Made by a program: the position numbers and the translations under genes
In this document: positions 38,347-47,273 of the stretch, piece after piece
How the letters are laid out: every line of letters starts with the position of its first letter
Position numbering within the stretch: position 1 is the stretch's first letter
Assembly: GCF_001622165.1 (NCBI RefSeq)
Contig: NZ_LVWG01000029.1
Coordinates: 1-57,689, forward strand
Reading direction: 5' to 3'
From: Pelodictyon luteolum
GTDB taxonomy: Bacteria; Bacteroidota; Chlorobiia; Chlorobiales; Chlorobiaceae
DNA length: 57,689 nt
Notes under the pieces: generated by a model
What the model was told of the DNA's origin: nothing
The model's database searches: none
The model's input: the letters and a program-made list of their open reading frames with translations, nothing else

Positions 38347-39036
38347 ATGACACACCTGCTGAAACTGACGAGACCCCTCGCATTCATCCTCATTCTTGCA
38401 ACCGCCACCATGACATGGGGGTGCGAATCAACCAGCCGCACAGGGCGTGGCGCCGGCATAGGTGCTGCGGCGGGGGGTGTCCTCGGCGGCATTATCGGAA
38501 GCCGCTCGGGAAGCTGGGTTCAGGGCGCAGTGATCGGCGCGGCCGTTGGCGGGGCGGCTGGAGCACTCATCGGCAACTACATGGACAAGCAGGCGGCCGA
38601 GATTGACCGCGATGTCGATGGTGCAAGGGTCGAGCGGGTCGGTGAAAGCATCCGTGTGGTCTTCGATTCAGGCATCCTTTTCACGACAGGATCGGCCACC
38701 ATAACCTCCACAAGCCGCTACAACATCGAGAAACTTGCAAGAATCCTCAACCGCTACCCTGACACGAACATGGTCATCGAAGGCCATACCGACTCCATCG
38801 GCAGCGAAACACAGAACCAGCTGCTCTCCGAACGGCGTGCCGAATCGGTAGCAACGCTCCTGAAAACCTACGGAGTCTCCGGCTCGCGCCTCTCACCGGT
38901 CGGATACGGTGAAACCCGTCCGGTCGCATCGAATGAAACCGAAACGGGACGCAGGCAAAACCGCAGGGTCGAGGTGCTGATTTATGCGAACGACAACCTG
39001 AAAGATCAGGCACAGAGCGGCGAATTGAGACTGTAG
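38347..39036 (+). CDS. OmpA-family lipoprotein with glycine zipper
   Basis: The 229-residue protein has a lipoprotein signal with a lipobox-like TMTWGC (Cys26), a glycine-zipper segment (residues about 33-80, GAGIGAAAGGVLGGIIGSRSG) and a C-terminal OmpA domain that binds peptidoglycan (GHTDSIGSETQNQLLSERRA; GYGETRPVASNETETGRRQN; RRVEVLIY). It should tether the outer membrane to the cell wall. It has its own terminator. Confidence 0.93.
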   Translation: MTHLLKLTRPLAFILILATATMTWGCESTSRTGRGAGIGAAAGGVLGGIIGSRSGSWVQGAVIGAAVGGAAGALIGNYMDKQAAEIDRDVDGARVERVGESIRVVFDSGILFTTGSATITSTSRYNIEKLARILNRYPDTNMVIEGHTDSIGSETQNQLLSERRAESVATLLKTYGVSGSRLSPVGYGETRPVASNETETGRRQNRRVEVLIYANDNLKDQAQSGELRL

Positions 39037-39069
39037 GGAGAGTTGGTCCGGAGGGTTGAGCTTTAAGGC

Positions 39070-39102
39070 ATCCCGCCGCATTTGATGTGGCGGGATTTTT
39101 TT
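39070..39102 (+). terminator. Rho-independent terminator after the OmpA-like gene
   Basis: ATCCCGCC (39070-39077) and GGCGGGAT (39089-39096) pair perfectly around GCATTTGATGT and are followed by a run of seven T. Confidence 0.9.
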
Positions 39103-39148
39103 ATCTTTACGCAGGAGAACCTTCCTTCGGAACCAACAACGATCCCAT

Positions 39149-39544
39149 ATGACACACTTCAAGACGGCTGAAGAGATTCTTTTCGGATGGGTTACAAGAG
39201 TCTGCAGTGCCAATCCCGATGAAATCGCCGCCCTCTACCATGAAAACGCGGTGCTTATTCCGACATTTTCTCCCCATACGGTCATGGGACCCGTTGCCAT
39301 CCGGGAATACTTCGCACAGCTGGCGACAAGGGAAGGAATGGGCGTAAGGCTGCACAGCAAGGCGCTCCGAAAGCACATCCTGAGCGACTCGATATCAACC
39401 ATCAGCGGTATCTATTCCTTTGAATTCGAGGTAGACGGGGTACTGCTCAGCTTCCCCTCTCGCTTCAGCTTCGTCGTGGACATCTCCCAGCCAAAGCCGA
39501 TCATCCACCACCACTCCTCGCAGGTGCCGAGGAACCTCTCCTGA
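39149..39544 (+). CDS. SnoaL/CaMKII-association-domain-like protein
   Basis: The 131-residue cone-shaped alpha+beta fold protein has EEILFGWVTRVCSANPDEIAALYHENAVLIPTF, then GPVAIREYFAQLA, and the typical ending PIIHHHSSQVPR. These match the DUF4440/CaMKII-AD-like branch of the NTF2 superfamily. No catalytic role is established for this branch. It faces lpxD. Confidence 0.82.
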   Translation: MTHFKTAEEILFGWVTRVCSANPDEIAALYHENAVLIPTFSPHTVMGPVAIREYFAQLATREGMGVRLHSKALRKHILSDSISTISGIYSFEFEVDGVLLSFPSRFSFVVDISQPKPIIHHHSSQVPRNLS

Positions 39545-39588
39545 GGTAGCGGAAGCGGGCCTTATGCTTGATGTAAGCACTTTTCCGC

Positions 39589-40647
39589 TCAGTCCCGGGA
39601 AGTGCCCTGCTCTTTCAGCTCCCTGTCGATGCGGTCGATCTTCTCCTTCATTGAGCCGAGATGGCGGAGCATTGCCTCATGGCGAAGCTGTTCGCGCATG
39701 GGCTGGGCAGGATAACCGCGGATAGCGGTTCCCGGCTCGAGAAAGGATTTCGATACCCCGGCCTGGGCTGCCACATGGGTGCGGTCGGCCAGCTCGAGAT
39801 GGCCGGCAAAACCCGCCTGTCCCCCGATCATGCAGCCGCGGCCCATGATGGTGCTTCCTGAAATACCCGCCTGGGCGGCAATGACGGTATGCTCGCCGAT
39901 GCGGCAGTTGTGCGCAACCTGCACCAGGTTGTCGACCTTCACCCCTTTTGCAATCACGGTACTGCCCATGGTGGCGCGGTCAATCGTAGCGTTGGCGCCG
40001 ATTTCCGCATCGTCGCCGATCTCGACAATCCCCATCTGCGGAATTTTCACATAGGAGCCGTCCGGCTGCGGGGCGAACCCGAACCCGTCCGCGCCGATGA
40101 CACTGCCGGCATGGATGACCACCCGGTCGCCGATGAGGGTGCCGTCGTAGATGGTGACCTGGGGAAACACGGTGCATCGTTCACCGATTTTCACGTCGTG
40201 CATAATGACGGTGTTCGGAGCGATCACCGTTCCGGCGCCTATCGAAGAACGGTCGCCGATCACCGCATGCTCACCGACCGCAACTCCTTCACCAAGCCAG
40301 ACCCCCTCGCCAAGCACTGCCGTCGGAGCAACGCCCGGCCGGGCGAGAGTTCTTGGGCGGGCAAATTTCTGGAGCACGAAAACAAAAGCGGTATACGGAT
40401 CGGACACCTTCAGGAACGAGCGGTCTCCGGCGTAGAGAGAGACATCGACGGAGTGGTGGACGATGACCAGCGATGCCGAGGTGAGGGAAAGATACCTGAG
40501 GTACTTCTCATTGGCGATGAAACTGACCTCGCCGAGGACGGCAGACTCGATTTTGGCCGGTCCGGCTATCTGGGCGCCGCCCTCACCAACAAGTTCAACA
40601 GGATCGAAAAACCGGGTGAGGTACTGGCGGATCTCTTGAATGGTCAT
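39589..40647 (-). CDS. lpxD: UDP-3-O-acylglucosamine N-acyltransferase
   Basis: The 352-residue enzyme of lipid A synthesis adds the N-linked 3-hydroxyacyl chain. It has an N-terminal uridine-binding domain (about residues 1-105), a left-handed beta-helix of hexapeptide repeats ([23 protein letters not shown]...), the catalytic His in [24 protein letters not shown], and a C-terminal helical tail. Length and order fit LpxD. Its presence shows an LPS-bearing outer membrane. Confidence 0.96.
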   Translation of the reverse strand: MTIQEIRQYLTRFFDPVELVGEGGAQIAGPAKIESAVLGEVSFIANEKYLRYLSLTSASLVIVHHSVDVSLYAGDRSFLKVSDPYTAFVFVLQKFARPRTLARPGVAPTAVLGEGVWLGEGVAVGEHAVIGDRSSIGAGTVIAPNTVIMHDVKIGERCTVFPQVTIYDGTLIGDRVVIHAGSVIGADGFGFAPQPDGSYVKIPQMGIVEIGDDAEIGANATIDRATMGSTVIAKGVKVDNLVQVAHNCRIGEHTVIAAQAGISGSTIMGRGCMIGGQAGFAGHLELADRTHVAAQAGVSKSFLEPGTAIRGYPAQPMREQLRHEAMLRHLGSMKEKIDRIDRELKEQGTSRD

Positions 40648-40823
40648 GTCTCTGGAGCTATGGGGTCGTGGGAAAAAGAGGAAAAAAAATTAATTTTTAA
40701 CCCGTTTTCATTATATTCGGAGTCCCTGTAAGTGTATCGGACCTTGAAGGATGGCTGAGGATACCGCGGGGCTTTGAAGTACTGCCATAATATAACCCGT
40801 TTCATCCGAAAATGCAGGACACG

Positions 40824-41795
40824 ATGGCAAAACCCATTAAAATTTTTGCAGGCCGCAGTAACCCGGCGCTTGCAGAAAAGATTGCCGCCTATCTCGACAT
40901 GCCCCTTTGCAATGCAAAGGCGGAGAACTTCTCCGATGGAGAGATTTCGGTCAACTATTTCGAGTCGATCCGGGGATCCGACATGTTCATCATCCAGTCG
41001 ACCAACCCGCCGGCCGACAGCCTGATGGAACTGCTCATCATGATTGACGCCGCAAGACGGTCATCCGCGGCAAGAATCACCGCCGTCATCCCTTATTACG
41101 GATACGCGCGTCAGGACCGCAAGGACAAACCGAGGGTTGCCATCACGGCAAAGCTGGTAGCCAACCTCCTAACCGAGGCCGGTGCCAACCGCATCCTGAC
41201 CATGGATCTGCATGCAGCGCAGATTCAGGGCTTCTTCGACATCCCCTTCGACCATCTCTACTCGAGCGTCGTCCTCATCGAATACGTCCGGCACAAGGAG
41301 TTCCGTGACAACCTGGTGGTTGCATCCCCTGACGTCGGCGGAGTAAAACTCGCCAGGAAATTCGCAGAAGAGCTCGGCACCGACCTTGTCATCGTCGACA
41401 AACGTCGCCCCAAGGCCAATGTAGCCGAAGTCATGAACATCATCGGCGACGTCAGCGGCAAGAACGTTCTGCTCGTCGATGACATGATCGACACGGCCGG
41501 AACCCTCGTCAATGCCGCCAAAGCAATCCGCGAGGCCGGCGGTCTGAAGATCTACGCAGCCGCGACGCACCCGATCCTGTCGGGACCGGCCATCGAGAGA
41601 ATCAACGCCTCGATACTTGAAAAGGTCATCGTCACCGATTCGGTGGTCACCGGCCACGACTACTCGCCGAAAATCGAAACCGTTACGGTCAGCAACCTGT
41701 TTGGCGAGGCGATAAAACGCATTTATGAAGATGATTCCGTCAGCTGCCTGTTCGACAGCAAGAACATCACCCAGAAAATCACGAACAACCACTAA
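40824..41795 (+). CDS. prs: Ribose-phosphate pyrophosphokinase
   Basis: This enzyme makes PRPP from ribose 5-phosphate and ATP for purine, pyrimidine, His and Trp synthesis. Motifs: IKIFAGRSNPALAEKIA, DGEISVNYFESIRGSDMFIIQST, YYGYARQDRK, MDLHAAQIQGFFDIPFDHL and the PRPP loop VLLVDDMIDTAGTL. ATG 40812 lies 12 bases upstream in frame; 40824 is preferred because AGGA precedes it by 4 nt. rplY follows 28 bp later. Confidence 0.96.
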   Translation: MAKPIKIFAGRSNPALAEKIAAYLDMPLCNAKAENFSDGEISVNYFESIRGSDMFIIQSTNPPADSLMELLIMIDAARRSSAARITAVIPYYGYARQDRKDKPRVAITAKLVANLLTEAGANRILTMDLHAAQIQGFFDIPFDHLYSSVVLIEYVRHKEFRDNLVVASPDVGGVKLARKFAEELGTDLVIVDKRRPKANVAEVMNIIGDVSGKNVLLVDDMIDTAGTLVNAAKAIREAGGLKIYAAATHPILSGPAIERINASILEKVIVTDSVVTGHDYSPKIETVTVSNLFGEAIKRIYEDDSVSCLFDSKNITQKITNNH

Positions 41796-41823
41796 ACACT
41801 AGCGATAAGAGGATAGGAAGAGC

Positions 41824-42438
41824 ATGGAAACAATAGTACTCGGGGTCGCTCCTCGCGAAATCAAGAAGAATGCAGCCGGAAGGCTCCGCAAAACAGGCGA
41901 AGTGCCTGCAGTCGTCTACCATAAAGGTGAGGAAACCATTGCGGTAAGTGTCAATGAAATTGCGCTCAACAAACTGGTCCACTCGGCTGAATCACACATC
42001 ATCGACCTGAAATTCCCCGACGGGAACGTCAAGCGCTCCTTCATCAAGGACGTGCAGTTCGACCCCGTCACCGACAGGGTCATCCACACCGACTTCCAGT
42101 TGGTTTCAGCCCACGAGGTCATCGAGATGGATGTGCCGGTTGCCGTTGAGGGTGATGCCATCGGTGTGGAAAAAGGCGGAAAACTCCAGATTATCCGCCA
42201 CAGCCTCACCGTGAAAGGCAAGCCAGGTGACATGCCTGCGCACATCACAATCGACGTCACCGCACTCGAGATCGGACACAGCATCCACGTCAGGGAGATT
42301 GCGGCAGAAGCGTTCCCCGGCCTCGAAATCATGGATGACCGCGACACTCCTGTCGTCACCGTCCTTGCTTCGAAGAAAGAGGCGGAAGCAACAGAAGCTG
42401 CTGCCGGCGCTACCCCGGAAACTTCCGGCGCAGCCTGA
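41824..42438 (+). CDS. rplY: 50S ribosomal protein L25 (Ctc/TL5 type)
   Basis: The 204-residue protein has the 5S-rRNA-binding L25 domain (residues 1-95; ETIVLGVAPREIKKNAAGRLRKTGEVPAVVYHKG) and the extra TL5/Ctc beta domain (PVAVEGDAIGVEKGGKLQIIRHSL), ending in an Ala/Glu-rich tail. The ribosome-binding site AGGAAGAGC precedes ATG. A terminator follows. prs-rplY-(pth) order is common in bacteria; pth is absent here. Confidence 0.96.
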   Translation: METIVLGVAPREIKKNAAGRLRKTGEVPAVVYHKGEETIAVSVNEIALNKLVHSAESHIIDLKFPDGNVKRSFIKDVQFDPVTDRVIHTDFQLVSAHEVIEMDVPVAVEGDAIGVEKGGKLQIIRHSLTVKGKPGDMPAHITIDVTALEIGHSIHVREIAAEAFPGLEIMDDRDTPVVTVLASKKEAEATEAAAGATPETSGAA

Positions 42439-42470
42439 CAGGTCAGCATACCGGACCGTTTTTATACAGG

Positions 42471-42506
42471 AAAGCCGCTCTCCGGAAAGGAAGGCGGCTT
42501 TTTTTG
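42471..42506 (+). terminator. Rho-independent terminator after rplY
   Basis: AAAGCCGC (42471-42478) and GCGGCTTT (42494-42501) pair perfectly around a 15-base loop, followed by more T. Confidence 0.85.
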
Positions 42507-42589
42507 TTTTTTTCTGTAATATTGTTGGCCCCGCACCGGCATGCCGTGCGAGAGGGCACTACAGCAAGTCAGTGCGAAAGAGCGACAGC

Positions 42590-44032
42590 GTGAAACCAGA
42601 TACCCTTCCGTCGACATACCGGCCAAATCCTGCCCAGAAGCCAAAGGGCCGGGGATGGTTTATTCCATTGGCACTTGCCATTTTCCTCATCATCCTATTC
42701 AGGGAGGCGCAGCTCGTCGCCCTCAGCTTCCGCTCTCTCATCACGGCAGGAGCCCTTCTCCTCTTAGACCCATCTGCCCTCGGAAGCATCTTCACCCCCG
42801 AAATCACGGCATTCTGGATTGCGGCGTTCTACCTCACCCTTGTACCCTCTATCCTCGGCCTGATTCTCTGGAAACGAAGATCTCATAAAAACCAGCCACC
42901 CGATGCACCTCAGGAAGAAGGAAGCCTGAGAAACATCAGCCTCAGGGCTTTCATGCGGCAGAAAATCGCCCTCTATGCATCGGCAATCATTTTCATTCTT
43001 TATTCAGTGGCATTTCTTGCCCCGTTTCTCGCTCCGTTCAGTCCTTACGACCAGCAGGACTTTCTGGTCACCGCATACAAGCCTCCCCTGACCAAGCTGC
43101 AGGCACTGGTGCTGAAGCAGTCGAAAACCCTTGAAATTCCCCTGCAGGAAGGCAGCGGCATAGCCGTCGACCTCGCCAACAGCCTCGTTGCGGACTTCCG
43201 TGCCCTCAAAACCCGGAACCTCCCCAACGCCATCCGCTTTGTCGATGAATACCGCATCGAAAACGGAACCATCACCTACCGCCAGGGCATGCGTACGAAA
43301 ACCATGCCGGTAGAAGAGCTCAAGGATCCCCGACACCCGGCCCTCACCCGGAGCTTCATTCTCGGAACAGACCAATACGGGCGTGACATCCTGAGCCGGG
43401 TCATATACGGTTCACGCATCTCGCTCTCGATCGGGTTTCTGGTTGTATTGATCTCCGTGACCCTCGGTACCGTTGTGGGCGTTACATCGGGCTACTTCGG
43501 GGGATGGGTCGATGCAGTGTCGATGCGCATCGTCGACGTCCTGATTGCTTTTCCGGCGCTCTTTCTCATCCTCATCATCATCGCAACCTTCGGCAACTCC
43601 ATCTACCTCATCGTCATCACCCTCTCATTTACCGGATGGATGGGTGTAGCTCGCATTGTCCGCAGCCAGGTCCTCTCCTTGAAGGAACAGGAGTTCATCC
43701 TTGCAGCACGCTCACTCGGCCTTTCGCACCTGCGGATCATTTTCCGGCACCTTGCCCCCAATACCCTCACCCCCGTCATCATTGCTGCCACCCTGCGCAT
43801 CGGCAGCATCATCCTCACCGAAGCGGGACTATCCTTTCTCGGCCTCGGGGTCCAGCCTCCCGTCCCAAGCTGGGGAAACATCATCAATGAAGGGCGCGAC
43901 AGCCTCTTGAATCATTGGTGGATATCTACCTTTCCGGGTATAGCCATCCTCATCACCGTCGTCTGCTTCAATCTGATCGGGGACGGGGTGCGCGATGCCC
44001 TCGATCCTAGAATGCGGGGGCAGGACGCATGA
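42590..44032 (+). CDS. DppC/OppC-type ABC permease, enlarged
   Basis: The C-terminal ~200 of 480 residues form a standard BPD permease domain: HPALTRSFILGTDQYGRDILSRVIYG, EAA loop ILAARSLGLSHLRIIFRHLAPN, and FLGLGVQPPVPSWGNII. The family is usually near 300 residues. Here about 120 extra residues with two to three membrane helices precede the OppC_N segment (FLAPFSPYDQQD), and some 85 residues are inserted between that segment and GTDQYGRD. No partner permease, ATPase or binding protein is adjacent. GTG 42590 is chosen because it is the last start before the conserved part; GTG 42572 is possible. Confidence 0.85.
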   Translation: MKPDTLPSTYRPNPAQKPKGRGWFIPLALAIFLIILFREAQLVALSFRSLITAGALLLLDPSALGSIFTPEITAFWIAAFYLTLVPSILGLILWKRRSHKNQPPDAPQEEGSLRNISLRAFMRQKIALYASAIIFILYSVAFLAPFLAPFSPYDQQDFLVTAYKPPLTKLQALVLKQSKTLEIPLQEGSGIAVDLANSLVADFRALKTRNLPNAIRFVDEYRIENGTITYRQGMRTKTMPVEELKDPRHPALTRSFILGTDQYGRDILSRVIYGSRISLSIGFLVVLISVTLGTVVGVTSGYFGGWVDAVSMRIVDVLIAFPALFLILIIIATFGNSIYLIVITLSFTGWMGVARIVRSQVLSLKEQEFILAARSLGLSHLRIIFRHLAPNTLTPVIIAATLRIGSIILTEAGLSFLGLGVQPPVPSWGNIINEGRDSLLNHWWISTFPGIAILITVVCFNLIGDGVRDALDPRMRGQDA

Positions 44033-44691
44033 GGTTGAAAAACAGCCGGAAGTCCGATGAATGTCCGAACAGCCGGAAGTCTGGTGGGGACGGAACCGGA
44101 AGCGAGGAACCGCAGCCGTGGACCATCCTCGGAACCGAGTACCTGCACAGGGAACCATGGCTTACCCTTCGTCGCGACTGCGTCCAGCTCCAGAGCGGCA
44201 GAGTAATCAACGACTATTTCGTTCAGGAGTTCCCCCCGTGGATCAATGTCATCGCTGTGCGTGAAGACGGCCGCATCGTGCTCATCCGCCAGTACCGGCA
44301 CGGCATAGGGAAAGTCTATTATGAACTACCTGCCGGCGTACACGACCGGGAGGGCGAAAGCCTGCTTGAGGCCGCCCGGCGCGAACTACGGGAAGAGACC
44401 GGCTACGGCGGAGGCCGCTGGACCCGGTGGATGGATCTCAGCGCAAACCCGGCCCTCCAGAACAACCTTTCAACGACCTTCCTTGCCGAAGGGGTGAACG
44501 AGCTCGGCAGCCAGGAACTTGATGCCACCGAGGAGATTGCTGTAACATCCGCCACCCCCGAAGACCTCTTGAGGATCATTGACAGTGGCCAGATGCTGCA
44601 GGCACTCCATACGGCCCCGTTGCTCCGCTATCTTATGACGGGTGGAAACGGCGCCTTAGGCCGAGGAGAGCTCGAAAAGGAAAACGGATGA
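44029..44691 (+). CDS. Nudix hydrolase, ADP-ribose pyrophosphatase type
   Basis: The 220-residue protein has a Nudix box GVHDREGESLLEAARRELREETGY (shown here only as the core ESLLEAARRELREETGY) after an ADPRase-like VIAVREDGRIVLIRQYRHG strand. It should cleave ADP-ribose or a related nucleotide diphosphate. The first 30 residues are low-complexity and contain NSRKS twice; the DNA repeats AACAGCCGGAAGTC at 44040 and 44070. Its start overlaps the permease stop by four bases, and its stop overlaps the next start. Confidence 0.88.
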   Translation: MRLKNSRKSDECPNSRKSGGDGTGSEEPQPWTILGTEYLHREPWLTLRRDCVQLQSGRVINDYFVQEFPPWINVIAVREDGRIVLIRQYRHGIGKVYYELPAGVHDREGESLLEAARRELREETGYGGGRWTRWMDLSANPALQNNLSTTFLAEGVNELGSQELDATEEIAVTSATPEDLLRIIDSGQMLQALHTAPLLRYLMTGGNGALGRGELEKENG

Positions 44692-44960
44692 AAAAAACGG
44701 CACAGCTGGCGTTGCTTGAAGCCGCAATCAGAAAAGAAGGCTACAGTCTCCGCTATGAAAAAGGCAACTTCCTCGGTGGCGACTGCAGGCTTCGTGAAGA
44801 CCGAGTAGTCGTCGTCAACAAGTTCCTGCCGATCGAGGGAAAACTCTACACCCTTGCCAGGGTCATCGGCAAAATCAATCCAGCCGGACTCACCCCCGAC
44901 GTCGGTGCCATCATCGACAGCATGCTCAACAGCGGGCTCTTCGGCAGGGACAACGCCTGA
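44688..44960 (+). CDS. Conserved small protein, function unknown
   Basis: The 90-residue soluble alpha/beta protein contains GNFLGGDCRLREDRVVVVNK and LPIEGKLYTLARVIGKI. It has no signal, membrane segment or metal motif. The start ATG overlaps the Nudix stop (ATGA), so the two are co-translated, which favours a real gene. I do not recognise the family with certainty; it looks like a small protein conserved in Chlorobi/Bacteroidetes. Confidence 0.7.
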   Translation: MKKTAQLALLEAAIRKEGYSLRYEKGNFLGGDCRLREDRVVVVNKFLPIEGKLYTLARVIGKINPAGLTPDVGAIIDSMLNSGLFGRDNA

Positions 44961-44968
44961 AGCATCTC

Positions 44969-47248
44969 TTACAGGAACACCACCTGCTCCGTTTTTGATC
45001 GGACCTGCACCCGAGGGTTCCGCTGGGCAAAACGGCTCAGAAAGCCCTTCTCTTTTTTCGGCATCAGCGGTCCCGGGATGAGGATACAGCAGCCGGGCGC
45101 GGCATCGCCGATCCAGCCTGACAGCGCAGCCTCGTCCTTCCGCCGGAACCGATGCAGCCGTACCACCGCCATATCCGCTCGCCGCGCGGCCCCGCCCGAA
45201 GTGCGGAGCCCCTGCAGACCATTCACCATAAGCAGCGAGCGACTGCGGCTCCATACCCGGAGCACGCCCCCGGCGGGACGGAAAGCGACAATGGAGGACA
45301 AAGAGAGCACGCTGTCGGCCGAGAGCATATGACGTCCGAGAGGCACACGAGAGATCACGGAGTCCTTAGCCGAAAACCCGACAGCCGCGCTGAGGGGCGG
45401 GAGGGCGAACCCTTCCGCCTGGTTTACTATGCGTTTGAAGGAACGTTCATCCCGGCCGGCATCGATCAGCACGCTCTCTCTTCCGGAACTGAACAGGACC
45501 GCAACATCCCTGCCGAGATTGACCGTCACGGCCGAAGGCGGCCCTGGCTGCCCGCCTGAAAACAGCGGCATCCAGATCAGAAAATCAACCACTCCGAGCA
45601 GCAGTATGAATGCCCTGACACGCCGGGCAGGCATCATAAACAGCAGTAGTGCGGCCAGAACCGCATACCAGGCCAGCGCTCCTGCAGTGCCCGAACTGAA
45701 TGGCACCGAAGCAAACGGCACAGCGCTGAACCACCGGGCCGCATCAATTGCAATACCGGCAAAATAGAAGGCGGAAGCAGCAAAGAAGGACGCCAGCCAG
45801 CCTGACACGAGATTCATGAAGAGCATCGGCATGAGGGCGTAGACCATCAGCGATGAAAAAAAGACGACCGGGAGGTTGGCCGCGATTCCGACAATGGAGA
45901 AACTGCCGAAATACATTGCAATGACGGGCGCGACCCCCGCAGTCGCGGCGACTGTCAGAGACAAGCTTCCCCGAAGTGCATGCCACGCCCCGGCCAGAAT
46001 ACCCCCGCCGGAACCGGCTGGCGGGTTCAGCCGCGGAAGCAGGAGGAGAATGCCGGCAACGGCACCGTTGGTCATCTGGAAACCCGGAGTAAAGAGTTCA
46101 AGGGGATCGAAGGAAAGGATGAGGATGTCGGCAAGAGCGAGGGAGTTCAGGGGAAAAGACTTTCTGCCCGACACGCCACCCCCGAGCAGCGCCATCGTCA
46201 TGATGGAAGCCCTCTGCACTGAAGTCGCACCGCCGGCCACTGAACCATAGAGGATGAGCACAAAGGCCGTCAAGAGAAAAACTGTCCAGCGGCCCGGCCC
46301 CGTTACCCGCAGGCGGTGCAGGAGAAGATTGACCACAAGCACAATAAGACCGACATGAAGTCCTGATACAGCGAGGATATGCGCAGTTCCTGTCCGTCGG
46401 AACGCTTCACCGAGATCCTCATCCAGCCCGTCCCTCTGCCCGACAAGCACTCCCGCCATGAACTGGCGGCGGGGGCCATCAGGAAAAAAAGCCACAAGGG
46501 TGTCGATGACATAGTCGTGGACCGGGTGCACGAACAACCGTTTGAAGGCCCCGCCGTCGCTCTCGCCCTCATGCAGAACCCGCCAGGGACCCTCTGCGTA
46601 GATTGATGCCGAGACCCGCTGCAGGCGTGCCCTCTGGTGCGGATTGAATTCGCCTCGATTGGCCGCGCCGCCAGGGATTCCCACCAATCCACTGACAAGC
46701 ACCAGATCCCCGTCCCGGAGCGAAAGTGCCTCCCCTTTCGGGTGCTGGACAAAAACGGAAGCCCGCTCATGCATAGCTTTTTCCACATCACCCTCATGCA
46801 TGCTCGAAATATCCAGAACGAATGCGGTACCGCGTGAGGAACCCCCCGGGCGCCCGTCGACACGGCCTGCGACAACAACAGTGCGACCGGCCTGCAGGAG
46901 CAGGCCGCCCTGCGGCACATGGTTGAAGAGAAAGTCTCCATATGCACCGAACCCTGTAAAAACCACTGCCAAATAGAAGAGTGCCGTGAATGGGGCGGGG
47001 AAACGGCTGGAAGGAATGCGGAGACTGAAGACGAGGCCGATTGCAGTCAGGGTGAGTGCCACGCTGAATGCCACAATCCATATGTCAAGTGAAAAAGGGT
47101 GACGGGTTCCGGCCAGGATGCCGGCAACGACAACTGCAAGAAGGCGCAGCGCAGGGTAGGGAGCCAGGCCGGAACGGGGTGGAGCATGGAGTGGGCGTAT
47201 AATTTTTACGCGCGCTAAGCCATTGTTTCGTATATTCTTCTTTTTCAA
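44969..47248 (-). CDS. comEC: ComEC/Rec2-family DNA uptake channel protein, lacking a metallo-beta-lactamase site
   Basis: The 759-residue polytopic protein has a DUF4131/OB-fold periplasmic part (residues about 60-230; ANRGEFNPHQRARLQRV), then the competence domain with TGTAHILAVSGLHVGLIVLVV and about eight helices to residue 570. The C-terminal ~185 residues keep the VLIDAGRD strand of the metallo-beta-lactamase fold but lack the HxHxDH zinc motif. The start is TTG 47248, with AGGAG six bases upstream. It is divergent from metF, with only 25 bp between the starts. Confidence 0.9.
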   Translation of the reverse strand: MKKKNIRNNGLARVKIIRPLHAPPRSGLAPYPALRLLAVVVAGILAGTRHPFSLDIWIVAFSVALTLTAIGLVFSLRIPSSRFPAPFTALFYLAVVFTGFGAYGDFLFNHVPQGGLLLQAGRTVVVAGRVDGRPGGSSRGTAFVLDISSMHEGDVEKAMHERASVFVQHPKGEALSLRDGDLVLVSGLVGIPGGAANRGEFNPHQRARLQRVSASIYAEGPWRVLHEGESDGGAFKRLFVHPVHDYVIDTLVAFFPDGPRRQFMAGVLVGQRDGLDEDLGEAFRRTGTAHILAVSGLHVGLIVLVVNLLLHRLRVTGPGRWTVFLLTAFVLILYGSVAGGATSVQRASIMTMALLGGGVSGRKSFPLNSLALADILILSFDPLELFTPGFQMTNGAVAGILLLLPRLNPPAGSGGGILAGAWHALRGSLSLTVAATAGVAPVIAMYFGSFSIVGIAANLPVVFFSSLMVYALMPMLFMNLVSGWLASFFAASAFYFAGIAIDAARWFSAVPFASVPFSSGTAGALAWYAVLAALLLFMMPARRVRAFILLLGVVDFLIWMPLFSGGQPGPPSAVTVNLGRDVAVLFSSGRESVLIDAGRDERSFKRIVNQAEGFALPPLSAAVGFSAKDSVISRVPLGRHMLSADSVLSLSSIVAFRPAGGVLRVWSRSRSLLMVNGLQGLRTSGGAARRADMAVVRLHRFRRKDEAALSGWIGDAAPGCCILIPGPLMPKKEKGFLSRFAQRNPRVQVRSKTEQVVFL

Positions 47249-47273
47249 AGAAAGCTCCTAACCCACTGTGTGC

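Noticed and set aside
42227-42589. Upstream extension of the DppC-like frame
   Set aside because: Overlaps rplY in another frame and crosses its terminator.
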